This document shows, piece by piece, positions 24,640 through 34,704 of a stretch of 64,000 nucleotides of DNA. The DNA comes from Treponema bryantii. Lineage in GTDB: Bacteria; Spirochaetota; Spirochaetia; Treponematales; Treponemataceae. Below the pieces are notes generated by a model. The model was not told where the DNA came from. It saw only the letters and a program-made list of their open reading frames with translations, and did no database searches. Positions within the stretch are counted from its first letter, which is position 1. Every line of letters starts with the position of its first letter. A program made the translations under genes and the position numbers. The stretch lies in the NCBI RefSeq assembly GCF_900111035.1, contig NZ_FOFU01000003.1, forward strand, positions 186,001 to 250,000, read 5' to 3'.

Positions 24640-25962
24640 ATGAGTTTTAGAAAAGACTTTATGTGGGGAGCCGCTACTGCTTCCTTTCAGATTGAAGGTG
24701 CATGGAATGAAGACGGAAAATCACCGTCTATCTGGGATGTATTTTGTGAAGAGCCTGGAAGAATAGAAGACGGTTCAGACGGAAAGGTTGCCTGCGATCA
24801 CTATCACCGCTACAAGGAAGATGTAAAGTTGATGGCTGATCTTGGTCTTAAAGCTTACCGTTTTTCAATTGCCTGGCCTCGTGTAATTCCTGAAGGAACC
24901 GGCAAGGTAAATGAAAAGGGACTTGAGTTTTATAGTAATCTTGTAGATGAACTTTTGAAATACAATATTACTCCATTTGTTACTCTTTATCATTGGGATT
25001 TACCATATTCACTTCAGATAAAAGGCGGCTGGTTGAATCCTGAAATTTCAGACTGGTTTGAGGAGTATACTCGTGCAGTTGTAGCAAAACTTGGTGACAG
25101 AGTAAAGCACTTCATCACTTTCAATGAGCCTTCTGTATTCCTTGGCTGTGGAAATCTTTTTGGAGTTCATGCTCCTGGAATGAAGTGTGGTTCACGTGAC
25201 CTTCTTCTTGCAGGACATAATGTTCATATTGCTCATGGAAAAGCTGTTCGTGCTATACGTGAACTTGCTCCAGATGCACAGGTTGGAATCACCCTGGCAA
25301 CAATGCCTCGTATTCCTAATGGAGATATGGATGAAAAAGCAGCTTATGATATTTATTTCAGTTGTCATAAACCGTTCTTTGTCTGGTCTGATGCTTACTG
25401 GGCAGATCCAATCGTATTCGGACACTATCCTGAAGACCTCGTAAATGAATGTAAAGACATCTTCCCTAAAGTAACTGATGAAGATATGAAGCTTATCAGT
25501 CAGAAGATTGATTTTATTGGACAGAATATCTATCAGGGTAAATATGAAGAGGGATATGAAAGACCTCGCGGAACACCGCATACAGAAATCGGCTGGGATA
25601 CCTTTGATTCAGCCCTTGAGTGGGGTGTAAAGCATTTTTATAAGCGCTGGAAGCTTCCGATTTATATTACAGAAAACGGTCTCTCCTGCCACGACTGGGA
25701 AAGCCTTGATGGAAAGGTTCATGACCCTAACCGCATAGACTTCCTGCACCGCTATCTTCGCGGTCTTAAAACTGCTGCAGATGCTAGTTGTGATATCCGC
25801 GGATATTTCCAGTGGTCATTTATGGATAACTTTGAATGGGCTAAGGGATACAATCCTCGCTTTGGAATGGTTTTCTGTGATTATAATACACTCAAACGCA
25901 TTCCAAAGGATTCAGCTTACTGGTATAAAGAAGTAATAGAATCTAACGGAGAAAACTTATAA
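24640..25962 (+). CDS. bglA: Glycoside hydrolase family 1 beta-glucosidase
   Basis: A 440-residue cytoplasmic enzyme (no signal peptide) of normal GH1 length. Signatures: FMWGAATASFQIEGAWNEDG near the start, YRFSIAWPRV, YHWDLP, the acid/base Glu in ITFNEPSVF (about residue 164), the nucleophile Glu in YITENGLSCHD (about 345), and YFQWSFMDNFEWAKGY. It hydrolyses cellobiose or short beta-glucosides from the GH5 enzyme upstream. AAGGAAGG lies before the start. Its last six bases overlap the end of the convergent esterase gene. Confidence 0.94.
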   Translation: MSFRKDFMWGAATASFQIEGAWNEDGKSPSIWDVFCEEPGRIEDGSDGKVACDHYHRYKEDVKLMADLGLKAYRFSIAWPRVIPEGTGKVNEKGLEFYSNLVDELLKYNITPFVTLYHWDLPYSLQIKGGWLNPEISDWFEEYTRAVVAKLGDRVKHFITFNEPSVFLGCGNLFGVHAPGMKCGSRDLLLAGHNVHIAHGKAVRAIRELAPDAQVGITLATMPRIPNGDMDEKAAYDIYFSCHKPFFVWSDAYWADPIVFGHYPEDLVNECKDIFPKVTDEDMKLISQKIDFIGQNIYQGKYEEGYERPRGTPHTEIGWDTFDSALEWGVKHFYKRWKLPIYITENGLSCHDWESLDGKVHDPNRIDFLHRYLRGLKTAADASCDIRGYFQWSFMDNFEWAKGYNPRFGMVFCDYNTLKRIPKDSAYWYKEVIESNGENL

Positions 25963-27348
25963 GTATTTCTTCATTTCAGCAGAAGGCGGAATTTCATTGA
26001 GGGCACTGTAAGTAGTGAACTCCATGAAGTTCGCCTTTTCTGTTTTAAATGGTGTCCACTCAGGAAGTGGCTCACCGCACAGATCCTTTCCGTTTGGATT
26101 TCCATTCTTAATGAAGTTACAAAGATAATCACACATCTGACGTGCAACATCATAATGCACTCCCTTAAATGGTCTCCAGCACTTAGCGAGAGTTTCGAAC
26201 CAGAACCACAAATCAACAGAATGGAACTTACCAGGGTGATCCCAGCCAGGAATTGGAACATCAAACTTATAACAGTAGTTCTGGATATTCAATCCGCGAT
26301 TTTCCTCTTCCTTCATCAGTTTTCGTACACCCATTTCTACAGCATGCATGCCACCGAATATAAATTCATCAGTAGTATAACCTGTAAAGATAGGACATGG
26401 TGTACATTTACCTTCTTTTACTACATCTATCAGACTGCCTTTATTAAACTGTTCATCAAAAACAGGAGTCCAGCAGGCAATTGATTTTTCATAACCGCCC
26501 CATTCACTCCATTTCTGACGTAGCTGGTCGGTAGTGAGGTTTCTGGCTTCTGCAAGGGAATTACAGCCACAGAACTTAAAGAATTCAACCCCGAGCTGTT
26601 CTGCTTCTTTTACACTGCGCTTAGGGAACATGTCAGGCATGTTCGGAGTATAAATGAGTCCGCTGTCTACTACGGCACGCTTAAAGTATTTTCTGCTCTC
26701 TTCATTTTCAATATGGAACATTACACTGCCGGCACCAGCAGACTGGCCTCCGATTGTAATGTTTTCTTTATCACCACCAAAGGCTTCGATGTTTTCATAT
26801 ACCCATTTTAATCCTGCCTGCTGGTCCTGAAGTCCCATATTTGCAGGTTTGTCTGGATATTCTGCAGTAAGTTCTGGATGACATGTAAAACCAAAAAGAT
26901 TTACACGGTAATTTACTGTAACTACAACAATGCCGCGGCGTGCAATACGTTCTCCGTCGAACTCCATTTCTGCAGTGTGACCAACCTGCCAGCCGCCTCC
27001 GAAAATCCAGAAATATACTGGAAGTTTTTCATTGCCGTTTTTTGCAGGTGTCCAGATATTCAGGTAAAGACAGTCTTCACTGACAGGAATATCAGGATCT
27101 ACAGACCACTCACGTGAATATACATCCTCTGGTGGAGGATTGCGGTTAGGGGAGGGCTGAACAGGAATTGCTGGGAACTTATAACATTCACGCACACCTT
27201 CCCATGGCTCTGCAGGCTGTGGTGGAGCAAAACGTAAGTCTCCTACAGGTGGCTTAGCAAATGGAATTGATTTGAATGCAGTAATTCGAGGATCTGCAGC
27301 AGGAATACCTTCAACGGTACCAAGTTTTGTTTTGACGATTCTTAGCAT
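25957..27348 (-). CDS. Type B carboxylesterase
   Basis: A 463-residue alpha/beta hydrolase of the carboxylesterase/lipase type B family without signal peptide. It has SEDCLYLNIWTPA, the oxyanion segment FWIFGGGWQVG, and the nucleophile elbow GGQSAGAGS (Ser203). An acid and a histidine near the C-terminus (around WDHPGKFHSVDLWFWFE) complete the triad. It sits after the Lpl transporter genes on the same strand, just behind a terminator hairpin, and among glycoside hydrolases. Removal of acetyl or aromatic esters from imported oligosaccharides is a plausible role. The Shine-Dalgarno GGAG follows directly after the terminator T tract. Confidence 0.86.
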   Translation of the reverse strand: MLRIVKTKLGTVEGIPAADPRITAFKSIPFAKPPVGDLRFAPPQPAEPWEGVRECYKFPAIPVQPSPNRNPPPEDVYSREWSVDPDIPVSEDCLYLNIWTPAKNGNEKLPVYFWIFGGGWQVGHTAEMEFDGERIARRGIVVVTVNYRVNLFGFTCHPELTAEYPDKPANMGLQDQQAGLKWVYENIEAFGGDKENITIGGQSAGAGSVMFHIENEESRKYFKRAVVDSGLIYTPNMPDMFPKRSVKEAEQLGVEFFKFCGCNSLAEARNLTTDQLRQKWSEWGGYEKSIACWTPVFDEQFNKGSLIDVVKEGKCTPCPIFTGYTTDEFIFGGMHAVEMGVRKLMKEEENRGLNIQNYCYKFDVPIPGWDHPGKFHSVDLWFWFETLAKCWRPFKGVHYDVARQMCDYLCNFIKNGNPNGKDLCGEPLPEWTPFKTEKANFMEFTTYSALNEIPPSAEMKKYL

Positions 27349-27360
27349 TTTTAATTCTCC

Positions 27361-27388
27361 AAAAAAAAACGGTGGTTATTATCCACCG
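27361..27388 (-). terminator. Attenuating terminator between lplC and the esterase gene
   Basis: Stem CGGTGG (27370-27375) / CCACCG (27383-27388), extended by A-T pairs, is followed on the minus strand by nine T and then at once by the esterase Shine-Dalgarno GGAG. Transcripts from lplABC would mostly end here; the esterase would be expressed by read-through. Confidence 0.82.
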
Positions 27389-27432
27389 TTTAAGTCGGCA
27401 AGCACAGCTTGCCTCTGAGGCATTCTTTCGAT

Positions 27433-27476
27433 GAACCTAAAACGGCCCGCTGTCGCAGCCCGTTTTTTAACGGTTC
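27433..27476 (-). repeat. Structured 3' element, copy 1 (downstream of lplC)
   Basis: On the minus strand: outer pair GAACC/GGTTC, an asymmetric internal loop (GTT opposite A), inner pair AAAACGG/CCGTTTT, and a GCTG-CGA-CAGC tip. It begins 14 nt after the lplC stop codon. Two other copies, at 47771-47814 and 62444-62483, have different bases at paired positions but keep the pairing. Confidence 0.75.
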
Positions 27477-27489
27477 TTCGATTTTAGCC

Positions 27490-28437
27490 TTATTCTTTAA
27501 CACCACCAATTGTCATACCTACAACGAAGTATTTCTGTACGAACGGATATACTACGAGGATAGGAAGTGTTGCAACAATTGTAATTGAAGAACGGATACT
27601 GATTGGTGTAGCCTTAGAAGCAGTTGAACCTGCTCCGGCAGAAATAGCCATAGAGTTAGCATCAGCTGCATTTGAACTCTGGTTCTGGCTCTGCTGCAGG
27701 AATGACATCAATACATACTGCAGAGAGTGAAGCTTTGGCTTGTTAGAACAGTAGAGGTAAGTATCAAACCAGCTGTTCCATGCGTTTACAGCAGTAAACA
27801 AAGAAACCATAGCAATTGAAGGAACAATCAGAGGGAAGATGATACGCATGAAAATCTTAAATTCATTAGCACCATCAATACGAGCTGATTCAACAAAGCT
27901 GTCTGGTAAACCATGGATGTAAGTTCTTACAAGAATAAAGTTAAAGACATCAACAAGACAAGGAATAATATAAACAGAATATTTTCCAAGAAGGTGAAGG
28001 TTCTTAATAAGCATATATCCTGGAATCAAACCAGCGTTTACATACATAGAAATTACAAGAATAGTTGTTAATGGCTTTCTGATTACAAATTCTTTGCGGC
28101 TGAGTGCATAAGCAAGCATAGAAGTACAGAATACACTTAAAATAGTCTGAAGAATTGTACGAGTAACCGAAATAATTCCAGCCTGGAAAATACGTGGAGT
28201 CTGGAACAAATCCTGATAGTTCTTCCATGTGAATTTTCTTGGGAAGAACTTAATTCCACCTTTAAGGGAATCCAAACCATCATTCAAAGAAATTGCAATT
28301 GTATTCCAGAAAGGATATACAGTTGAAATAACAACAAATGCAAGAACAATATAAATGATTATATCAAAAATGATATTACTTACATTTGTTCTCATTTTTG
28401 CTGCTGCATATTCATTTTTCTTAATTTCGTCCATCAT
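27490..28437 (-). CDS. lplC: ABC transporter permease, LplC/YtcP type
   Basis: A 315-residue inner-membrane permease with about six helices. It has the carbohydrate-uptake (CUT1) permease loop ESARIDGANEFKIFMRIIFPLIVPSIAMVS, quoted in part: the EAA motif ESARIDGANEFKIFMRI. The N-terminus has FDIIIYIVLAFVVISTVYPFWNTIAIS, as in the LplC subgroup. It overlaps lplB by 4 bp (ATGA). With LplA and LplB it should form an importer for plant-cell-wall oligosaccharides; the ATPase, usually a shared MsmX-type protein, is not encoded here. Confidence 0.9.
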   Translation of the reverse strand: MMDEIKKNEYAAAKMRTNVSNIIFDIIIYIVLAFVVISTVYPFWNTIAISLNDGLDSLKGGIKFFPRKFTWKNYQDLFQTPRIFQAGIISVTRTILQTILSVFCTSMLAYALSRKEFVIRKPLTTILVISMYVNAGLIPGYMLIKNLHLLGKYSVYIIPCLVDVFNFILVRTYIHGLPDSFVESARIDGANEFKIFMRIIFPLIVPSIAMVSLFTAVNAWNSWFDTYLYCSNKPKLHSLQYVLMSFLQQSQNQSSNAADANSMAISAGAGSTASKATPISIRSSITIVATLPILVVYPFVQKYFVVGMTIGGVKE

Positions 28438-29402
28438 ATCAAGCGCTCCTCACCACTCTTCTTTGCAATTGTATTAGCTATAATAAGAAGCAAGATATTA
28501 ACTGCATTCTTAAAGATACCGGCAGCGGTAGCAAGTCCATATCTAGAAAGTTTGAAACCGTATTTCAATACATAAATATCGATAGTTTCTGCAACGTCCT
28601 GGATAAGTCCATTCTGCAGCAAGTATGGCATTTCAAAGTTTGCATCAAGAATATGTCCGGCAGACATAATCATCATGATAATAATTGTAGGTTTGATTCC
28701 TGGCAAAGTGATATGCCAGATCTTGCGGAGACGACCACAACCGTCAATCTGAGCAGCTTCATACAAACATGGGTCAATTGCAGTCATTGCACCAAGGTAT
28801 ACAATTGTGTTCCAACCTACTTCCTTCCATACATAAGTCCAACCGATGATGTGCCAGAAGTATTTCTGAACTGCAAGCCACTGAATAGGCTGTTTAACAA
28901 GTCCTAAACCTAATAATATGTCATTTAAAATTCCGTCTTCAACGGAAAGAACATTCGCAACTAAGCCTGTAACAATAACCCAAGAAAGGAAGTGTGGGAG
29001 ATATGATACAGTCTGAACAAAGCGTTTAACACCAATATAACGTACTTCGTTCAAGAATACGGCAATCACAATAGCAGTAATATATCCAAGTGCCGTACTA
29101 ATAAGGCTCATTCCAACAGTATTTCTTAAAGAAAGAAGGAATTCTTTCTCAGTGAAAAGCTGTACAAACCATTTGAAGCCTACCCAATCCTGCTGTGCAA
29201 AAGTTTTATATGGCTTATAGTCCTGAAAAGCCATTGTCCACCCCCAGAGAGGGACATATCTGAACAGAATAATGTAAAGAACAAAAGGAAGAGACATAAG
29301 AATAAGCAGTTTCTGCTTGCCTAAAAGCTTCCATTTGCTTTTTTTGTTTACAAGTGCTGTAGAAGTTGTTTCTGCAGTACTAGAATCTTTTTTATTTTTC
29401 AT
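28434..29402 (-). CDS. lplB: ABC transporter permease, LplB type
   Basis: A 322-residue permease with about six membrane helices. LplB-group features are LILMSLPFVLYIILFRYVPLWGWTMAFQDY near the N-terminus (first part: LMSLPFVLYIILFRYVP) and the EAA loop YEAAQIDGCGRLRKIWHITLPGIKP (here EAAQIDGCGRLRKIWHITLP). The N-terminal ~30 residues are polar and Lys/Thr-rich. I chose the ATG at 29402, preceded by AGGTG; an upstream in-frame extension has no support. It forms the permease pair with LplC. Confidence 0.9.
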   Translation of the reverse strand: MKNKKDSSTAETTSTALVNKKSKWKLLGKQKLLILMSLPFVLYIILFRYVPLWGWTMAFQDYKPYKTFAQQDWVGFKWFVQLFTEKEFLLSLRNTVGMSLISTALGYITAIVIAVFLNEVRYIGVKRFVQTVSYLPHFLSWVIVTGLVANVLSVEDGILNDILLGLGLVKQPIQWLAVQKYFWHIIGWTYVWKEVGWNTIVYLGAMTAIDPCLYEAAQIDGCGRLRKIWHITLPGIKPTIIIMMIMSAGHILDANFEMPYLLQNGLIQDVAETIDIYVLKYGFKLSRYGLATAAGIFKNAVNILLLIIANTIAKKSGEERLI

Positions 29403-29426
29403 AAAAAAACACCTGTTTTTAAAGAT

Positions 29427-29496
29427 TAAAAAAAAGTCCACAGAAAATCCGTGGACTTTTTTTTAGATGTAAGAGTGCAAACAACACTCTTACATC
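29427..29496 (-). terminator. Tandem hairpins between lplA and lplB
   Basis: Downstream of lplA on the minus strand there is first a perfect 12-bp hairpin GATGTAAGAGTG/CACTCTTACATC (29466-29496, 7-nt loop). Then comes AGTCCAC/GTGGACT (29435-29457) flanked by A and T runs, a symmetric terminator that works in both directions. Such hairpins usually make the binding protein more abundant than its permeases by partial termination and mRNA protection. Confidence 0.85.
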
Positions 29497-29528
29497 AAGT
29501 TTAAGTCTGACTTAGAGTCAATACTAAA

Positions 29529-31223
29529 CTAGTCCTGGAAACCACCGAATGCTTCTACACGGTGATCGAGCTGCTGCTGCATGAACTTGTTATATTTCTC
29601 TGTAAGAGGCTTAAGCAAGCTGCAGTACTCGTTCCAAGTCTTTTCAAAGTCAGCTGGTTTACCCATGATCATCTGTGGGAGATACTTTCTCTGGATTGTT
29701 TCGAATCCAGCCATAGCTACAGCTGCTTCTTCTTCGAATCCGCCGTTTTCAGCTGATGGGTTACACTGCCACATTGGGTACCATCCAGCATTCTTTGGAG
29801 GGTTAGCATCTACGAATTCTGCATAAGAACCAACTCCGTAAGCTGCCCAGAGGTCAAGGTCAACCTGCTTCTGTGCAAGAGCATATTCCCATGCGAGGTC
29901 ATCCATCTGACGTGTATATCCGCTTGGAAGTGTTCCTTCAAGTTTTGGAGCTTCTTCTGTCCAGAGAGTAGCGCGGTTTTTCTGAATCCAGTTTGGATCC
30001 TTCTGATCAGCACGCTGCTTTTCTGTTCTTGATGGGCGTCCCTGTGCATCTTTCTGCCAGTCTTCGCCTTCGAATCCCCAGTAAAGAACTCTCTGGTTCT
30101 CTTCGAGAATCATCTTGTCCATGAACTGAAGAATCTTGATAGCCTTGTCTTCTGGACACTTTACAGTAATACCATAACCTCTCTGGAGGTTAGGAAGTGA
30201 CTGGTCACGGTAGTGAGGTTTAATTGATTCATCGAATGTGATTGCCAATGGAGCATATGTTCTTTCATCTTTTCCAGCTGTCCAGAGTGTCTGTTCTGGT
30301 TCACCCATGAACTGCCATCCCTGAATGAACATACCGAGTACACGACCCTGTGCAATCTTTGCATAGTACTGGTCACGGTTGTCTGTGAATGAAGCTGGAT
30401 CGATCAAACCACGCTGGAAATATCCATTAGCGAGCTTGAACCATCTGTGAGCATTTTCATCAGCAAAGTTGTCTGTATAAACATATTTACCGTTTTCAAG
30501 AGTAACGTGTCCGTTACCATCGTTTGGATAACCAGCCAAGAAGTTAGGTGGGTTCCAGAGGTCAAATGCTTCCCAGTCAGCTGTAATGATATTGAATGGG
30601 ATTGTAGGAGCTCCATCAATTGTTGGATACTTCTTATAGTAAGCTTCGATAAGATCGAAGTACTGGTCAATTGTCTTTACCTTTGGATATCCGAATTCCT
30701 TAAGAACTGCTTTCTGAATCCACCAACCATTCTGGTTGTAGTATGTATCAGATGGGATTCCATCGATTACACCGTAGTTAGGAAGAGAGTAGATGTGCTC
30801 TTTTACGATGTTTCCATTAGCATCTTTTTCAGAATCCTGATCAATCATCTTCTTCCAAGCTGAAGAATAGTGCTTCATCAGGTTAGGAGCATATTTTTCC
30901 AAGAGTGGTTTAAGGTCGCGGAGACATCCAGCACCCTGGAACTTCTCTGAGTCTACTTCTACGAGGTCAGGAAGGTCGCCAGAAGCAATAAGTACACCAA
31001 TCTTCTGGTCTTTATCACCTACGAGGATATCCCAAGAGAATGTTACACCGAAATTCTCTTCAATCCATTTGTAAGCTTTGTTGTCAGCAGGTGGCTGTTC
31101 ACGCTGCTGGATTGTAAATACAGAGATGTTAAGAGCGTCTTTCTTTCCAGAAGCGCCGCCTTTACATCCCACCAGGCTCAATGCCAGTACTGCAGCTGCA
31201 GCAACTAACATAATTTTTTTCAT
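29529..31223 (-). CDS. lplA: Extracellular oligosaccharide-binding lipoprotein, LplA type
   Basis: A 564-residue lipoprotein; the signal peptide ends in LALSLVGCKGG (Cys20). It belongs to the large (~550-residue) solute-binding proteins paired with LplBC. Visible are LNISVFTIQQREQPPADN, ASGDLPDLVEVDSEKF, LKPLLEKYAPNLMKHY and GYGITVKCPEDKAIKILQFMD. These bind long or substituted plant oligosaccharides; the exact ligand cannot be read. It is the first gene of the operon, with a shared AAACGTTT-type operator over its -35 region and an AraC regulator divergent to it. Confidence 0.92.
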   Translation of the reverse strand: MKKIMLVAAAAVLALSLVGCKGGASGKKDALNISVFTIQQREQPPADNKAYKWIEENFGVTFSWDILVGDKDQKIGVLIASGDLPDLVEVDSEKFQGAGCLRDLKPLLEKYAPNLMKHYSSAWKKMIDQDSEKDANGNIVKEHIYSLPNYGVIDGIPSDTYYNQNGWWIQKAVLKEFGYPKVKTIDQYFDLIEAYYKKYPTIDGAPTIPFNIITADWEAFDLWNPPNFLAGYPNDGNGHVTLENGKYVYTDNFADENAHRWFKLANGYFQRGLIDPASFTDNRDQYYAKIAQGRVLGMFIQGWQFMGEPEQTLWTAGKDERTYAPLAITFDESIKPHYRDQSLPNLQRGYGITVKCPEDKAIKILQFMDKMILEENQRVLYWGFEGEDWQKDAQGRPSRTEKQRADQKDPNWIQKNRATLWTEEAPKLEGTLPSGYTRQMDDLAWEYALAQKQVDLDLWAAYGVGSYAEFVDANPPKNAGWYPMWQCNPSAENGGFEEEAAVAMAGFETIQRKYLPQMIMGKPADFEKTWNEYCSLLKPLTEKYNKFMQQQLDHRVEAFGGFQD

Positions 31224-31232
31224 AAAAGTCCT

Positions 31233-31274
31233 CCATTTATAAAACTTTTAGTAAAAACATGGTAAAACGTTTTA
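31233..31274 (-). promoter_or_regulatory. lplA promoter with AAACGTTT operator
   Basis: A perfect 12-bp palindrome TAAAACGTTTTA (31263-31274) overlaps a -35 TTTACC on the minus strand; TTTATA follows 17 bp downstream as -10. The same AAACGTTTTAC string overlaps the -35 of the GH43 lipoprotein gene at 34664-34674. A central CG in an A/T-flanked palindrome is typical of LacI-family operators. Confidence 0.65.
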
Positions 31275-31351
31275 TAAATATGATAAATCGGTTATTTTTG
31301 GGAAAAAACACTAAAAGTATCATAATATTTATAAAAAAGTCTTATTTTGCG

Positions 31352-31380
31352 TTGAATTTCGAGAATTTTCATAGTAGAAT
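31352..31380 (+). promoter_or_regulatory. Promoter of the araC-family gene
   Basis: -35 TTGAAT (31352-31357) and -10 TAGAAT (31375-31380) with 17-bp spacing; the ATG follows 6 nt later, so the transcript is predicted to be leaderless. Confidence 0.72.
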
Positions 31381-31386
31381 ATCCCT

Positions 31387-32232
31387 ATGCAGAATGAACA
31401 GCGAATAGTACGGCAACCGGTTGCCGTCAGTTTTAGTTCGCAAAACAGTTATCAGGAAGAGCCTTTAAGACAGATAGAATACGAAATTCTTTTCATAAAA
31501 AAAGGAAATGGCAAGGTTTATATCGGAAATACAGTTTCTGATATATCTGAAGGTGATTTCATATTCATCAATCCTTTTGAAGAACATTTTCTTAAGAAGG
31601 GAAGAGGAGTTCTGGAGTTTCATTGCTACCGTATTCTGTTTGATATTTCTGCACTTGGCAGTGAAAATGATCCGTGCCGGCTTTTTTTTGAAGGAATCAG
31701 ACTGTGCCGCTTTCTGACAATGCCTCCGGAACTTGCTCAGAGATTTCATAATATCTCTTTAATGAAAAAAAAATCAGAAGGTATGGAGGTTATTCTCCGT
31801 TCAATTATTCTTGATGTGATTTCCTATGCAATAGAAACGGACCAGTATGAGCGTTTTTCACAGGTTGTTGAAAATGAAAAACGGAGTCTTTCTGCAATTG
31901 ATAATGCAATTCATTATATCCGTGAAAACTACAGTGAATCTATAAGCCTTGGAGCAATCCTTAAGCTTACAAATTACAGCAAGAGCCACTTTATCAGACT
32001 ATTTAAAGAAAGTACGGGAATGAATGTATCAGAATACATAAATAAATACCGAATTGAAAAAGCCTGTCTGGACTTGATTTACACGAATAATAATATTACG
32101 GAAATTGCAACTTCAAACGGCTTTAACAATATTCAGTATTTTTCAAGAAAATTTAAGGAATATATGAATTGTACGCCAAAGCAGTATCAGAATAAAAAGA
32201 AGAAACTGATCTGGCGTCAGGACAGTTTATGA
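31387..32232 (+). CDS. AraC-family transcriptional regulator
   Basis: A 281-residue regulator. The N-terminal cupin-like sensor domain (about residues 10-140) has FIKKGNGKVYIGNTVSDISEGDFIFINPFEEH, in part GDFIFINPFEEHFL. The C-terminal ~100 residues hold the two helix-turn-helix motifs (LGAILKLTNYSKSHFIRLFK, then ITEIATSNGFNNIQYFSRKF), ending CTPKQYQ. It is divergent from lplA and convergent with a GH43 gene, so it probably senses an oligosaccharide and activates the transporter and neighbouring hydrolases. No Shine-Dalgarno; the -10 ends 6 nt before the ATG. Confidence 0.92.
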   Translation: MQNEQRIVRQPVAVSFSSQNSYQEEPLRQIEYEILFIKKGNGKVYIGNTVSDISEGDFIFINPFEEHFLKKGRGVLEFHCYRILFDISALGSENDPCRLFFEGIRLCRFLTMPPELAQRFHNISLMKKKSEGMEVILRSIILDVISYAIETDQYERFSQVVENEKRSLSAIDNAIHYIRENYSESISLGAILKLTNYSKSHFIRLFKESTGMNVSEYINKYRIEKACLDLIYTNNNITEIATSNGFNNIQYFSRKFKEYMNCTPKQYQNKKKKLIWRQDSL

Positions 32233-33677
32233 GAGTATAAATCCCTTAAACTGATGGCTTCCTCCACCCACAAACTTAAAGTACAGTTCGCCGATTCCGT
32301 CTGGAATGCTGATGTCTGCACTGTTTGTTTCCCAGATGTTAGAGCAGCCTGCTGATATTTCTGCAAGTACAGGGCCATCCCACTTTGTTCTGATTTCATA
32401 TTTTCCGTAAACATAACCGCGGGTTAATATAGAAATCTTTTTTACATTCTTGAAATCAAAATACTTAAAGCCATAGATGTAGCCGTTTTGCACATTTGCG
32501 ATATATCCTGTTTCTTCATCGCCATCGCGGCCGTCCTGAGAAACACGAGGATGTCTGATATCAACAATCCAGTTCTTTTCTTCCGGATTAAAGATATTGC
32601 AGGCAATGTATGCAGGGTATTCACCTTTTCCTTCAAGAGGACCACCGTTCAAACCACATGAAGTAATCTGAACCTGTGGAATTGTACCATCTGGAAGAAC
32701 CTTAAGTTTTTCTGCACAACCCTGACGGTTAAACCAGTTACCGTTTGTGTGGCGGTGATAGAATATGTAGTATTCACCGTTTATCAGTTCAATGCTGCCG
32801 TGATTATTTGCTCCAAAAGCTGCCGGCATATCAGCAGGCTTATAGGAATCAATATGCATATCAACATTACTTACAATTACACCCTGATACTTAAAGCCTG
32901 AAGTTGGATTCTTACTTGTTGCATAACAAAGCTCATGCATAACCTGAGATGAGAAAATAAAATAATAAGTATCACCAATTTTTCTGATTGAAGGGGCTTC
33001 AAAGAAAGCGTGGTCTTTATAGTTTTTCCATTCTTCAACTGAATCCTGTTTGTAAGGGCAGTCTGTTGTAACCGGGGCTGTAACATCTGTGTAACAGTCG
33101 CCTGGAGCAACAATAACAGGTTCTTCTTCAATCGTGAGCATATCTGGTCCAAGGACTGTAGCCATTGCTCCAATTCTGTCTTTCATATGATTTCCACAGA
33201 AACCTGTATAAAGGTAAGTGCGGTTTCCTTCTGTAATAACGCCCGGGTCAAACTGTGGCATATCGCCATTGCGGTCTCCAAGTCTTGTTCCGTCTTTATA
33301 ATGAACATGTCCGTAGAACTTATATTTTCCTGCCGGTGTGTCACAGACTGCAACAGAAACAAAACCTACTTTATCATAAACATAATAGAGGTAATAACGT
33401 CCGTCTGGTCCAACTGTTACATCTGGAGCATAAAGACACATGTGTCCGTCAGCATTCATTTCCTCTGAAGTTTTAGGATAGATTACTCCTTCATAACGCC
33501 AGTCTCTAAGGTCAGTTACTGGAGCAGAATAGCACACGTAATCTCCCTGACAGAAAACCCAGCCGTTAAAGCAGTCGTGTGAACCATATACATAAACTCT
33601 GTCTCCGAAAACATGTGGTTCTCCGTCTGGAATATATTCCCATGACGGTAAGTAAGGATTAAAGCCATGCTTTTTCA

Positions 33678-33678
<1 letters not shown>
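32227..33678 (-). CDS. Cytoplasmic glycoside hydrolase family 43
   Basis: A 483-residue enzyme without signal peptide. The five-bladed propeller domain shows GH43 features: FNPYLPSWEYIPDGEPHVFG with the general-base Asp region, APDVTVGPDGRYYLYYVYD, the proton-donor Glu in FFEAPSIRKIGDTYYFIFSS, and YYIFYHRHTNGNWFNRQG. The last ~130 residues (WIVDIRHPRV to HQFKGFILS) look like a CBM6-type beta-sandwich. It probably releases arabinose or xylose from imported oligosaccharides. It overlaps the CE1 gene by one base (TAATG), with GGAGG in that gene's end, so the two are translationally coupled. Its end overlaps the araC gene's end by six bases. Confidence 0.88.
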
Positions 33679-34631
<953 letters not shown>

Positions 34632-34662
34632 TTATTCTAAGAAATTTTTCGTAAAAAATAGT

Positions 34663-34698
34663 TAAACGTTTTACATTATTTTAAATAAACTTTATAAT
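34663..34698 (+). promoter_or_regulatory. Promoter and operator of the GH43 lipoprotein gene
   Basis: -35 TTTACA (34670-34675) and -10 TATAAT (34693-34698) with 17-bp spacing; the ATG follows 6 nt later. AAACGTTT (34664-34671), within GTTAAACGTTTTAC, overlaps the -35 exactly as at lplA. It also lies between this gene and the divergent CE1 gene, so one bound repressor could affect both. Confidence 0.78.
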
Positions 34699-34704
34699 TT
34701 AATT

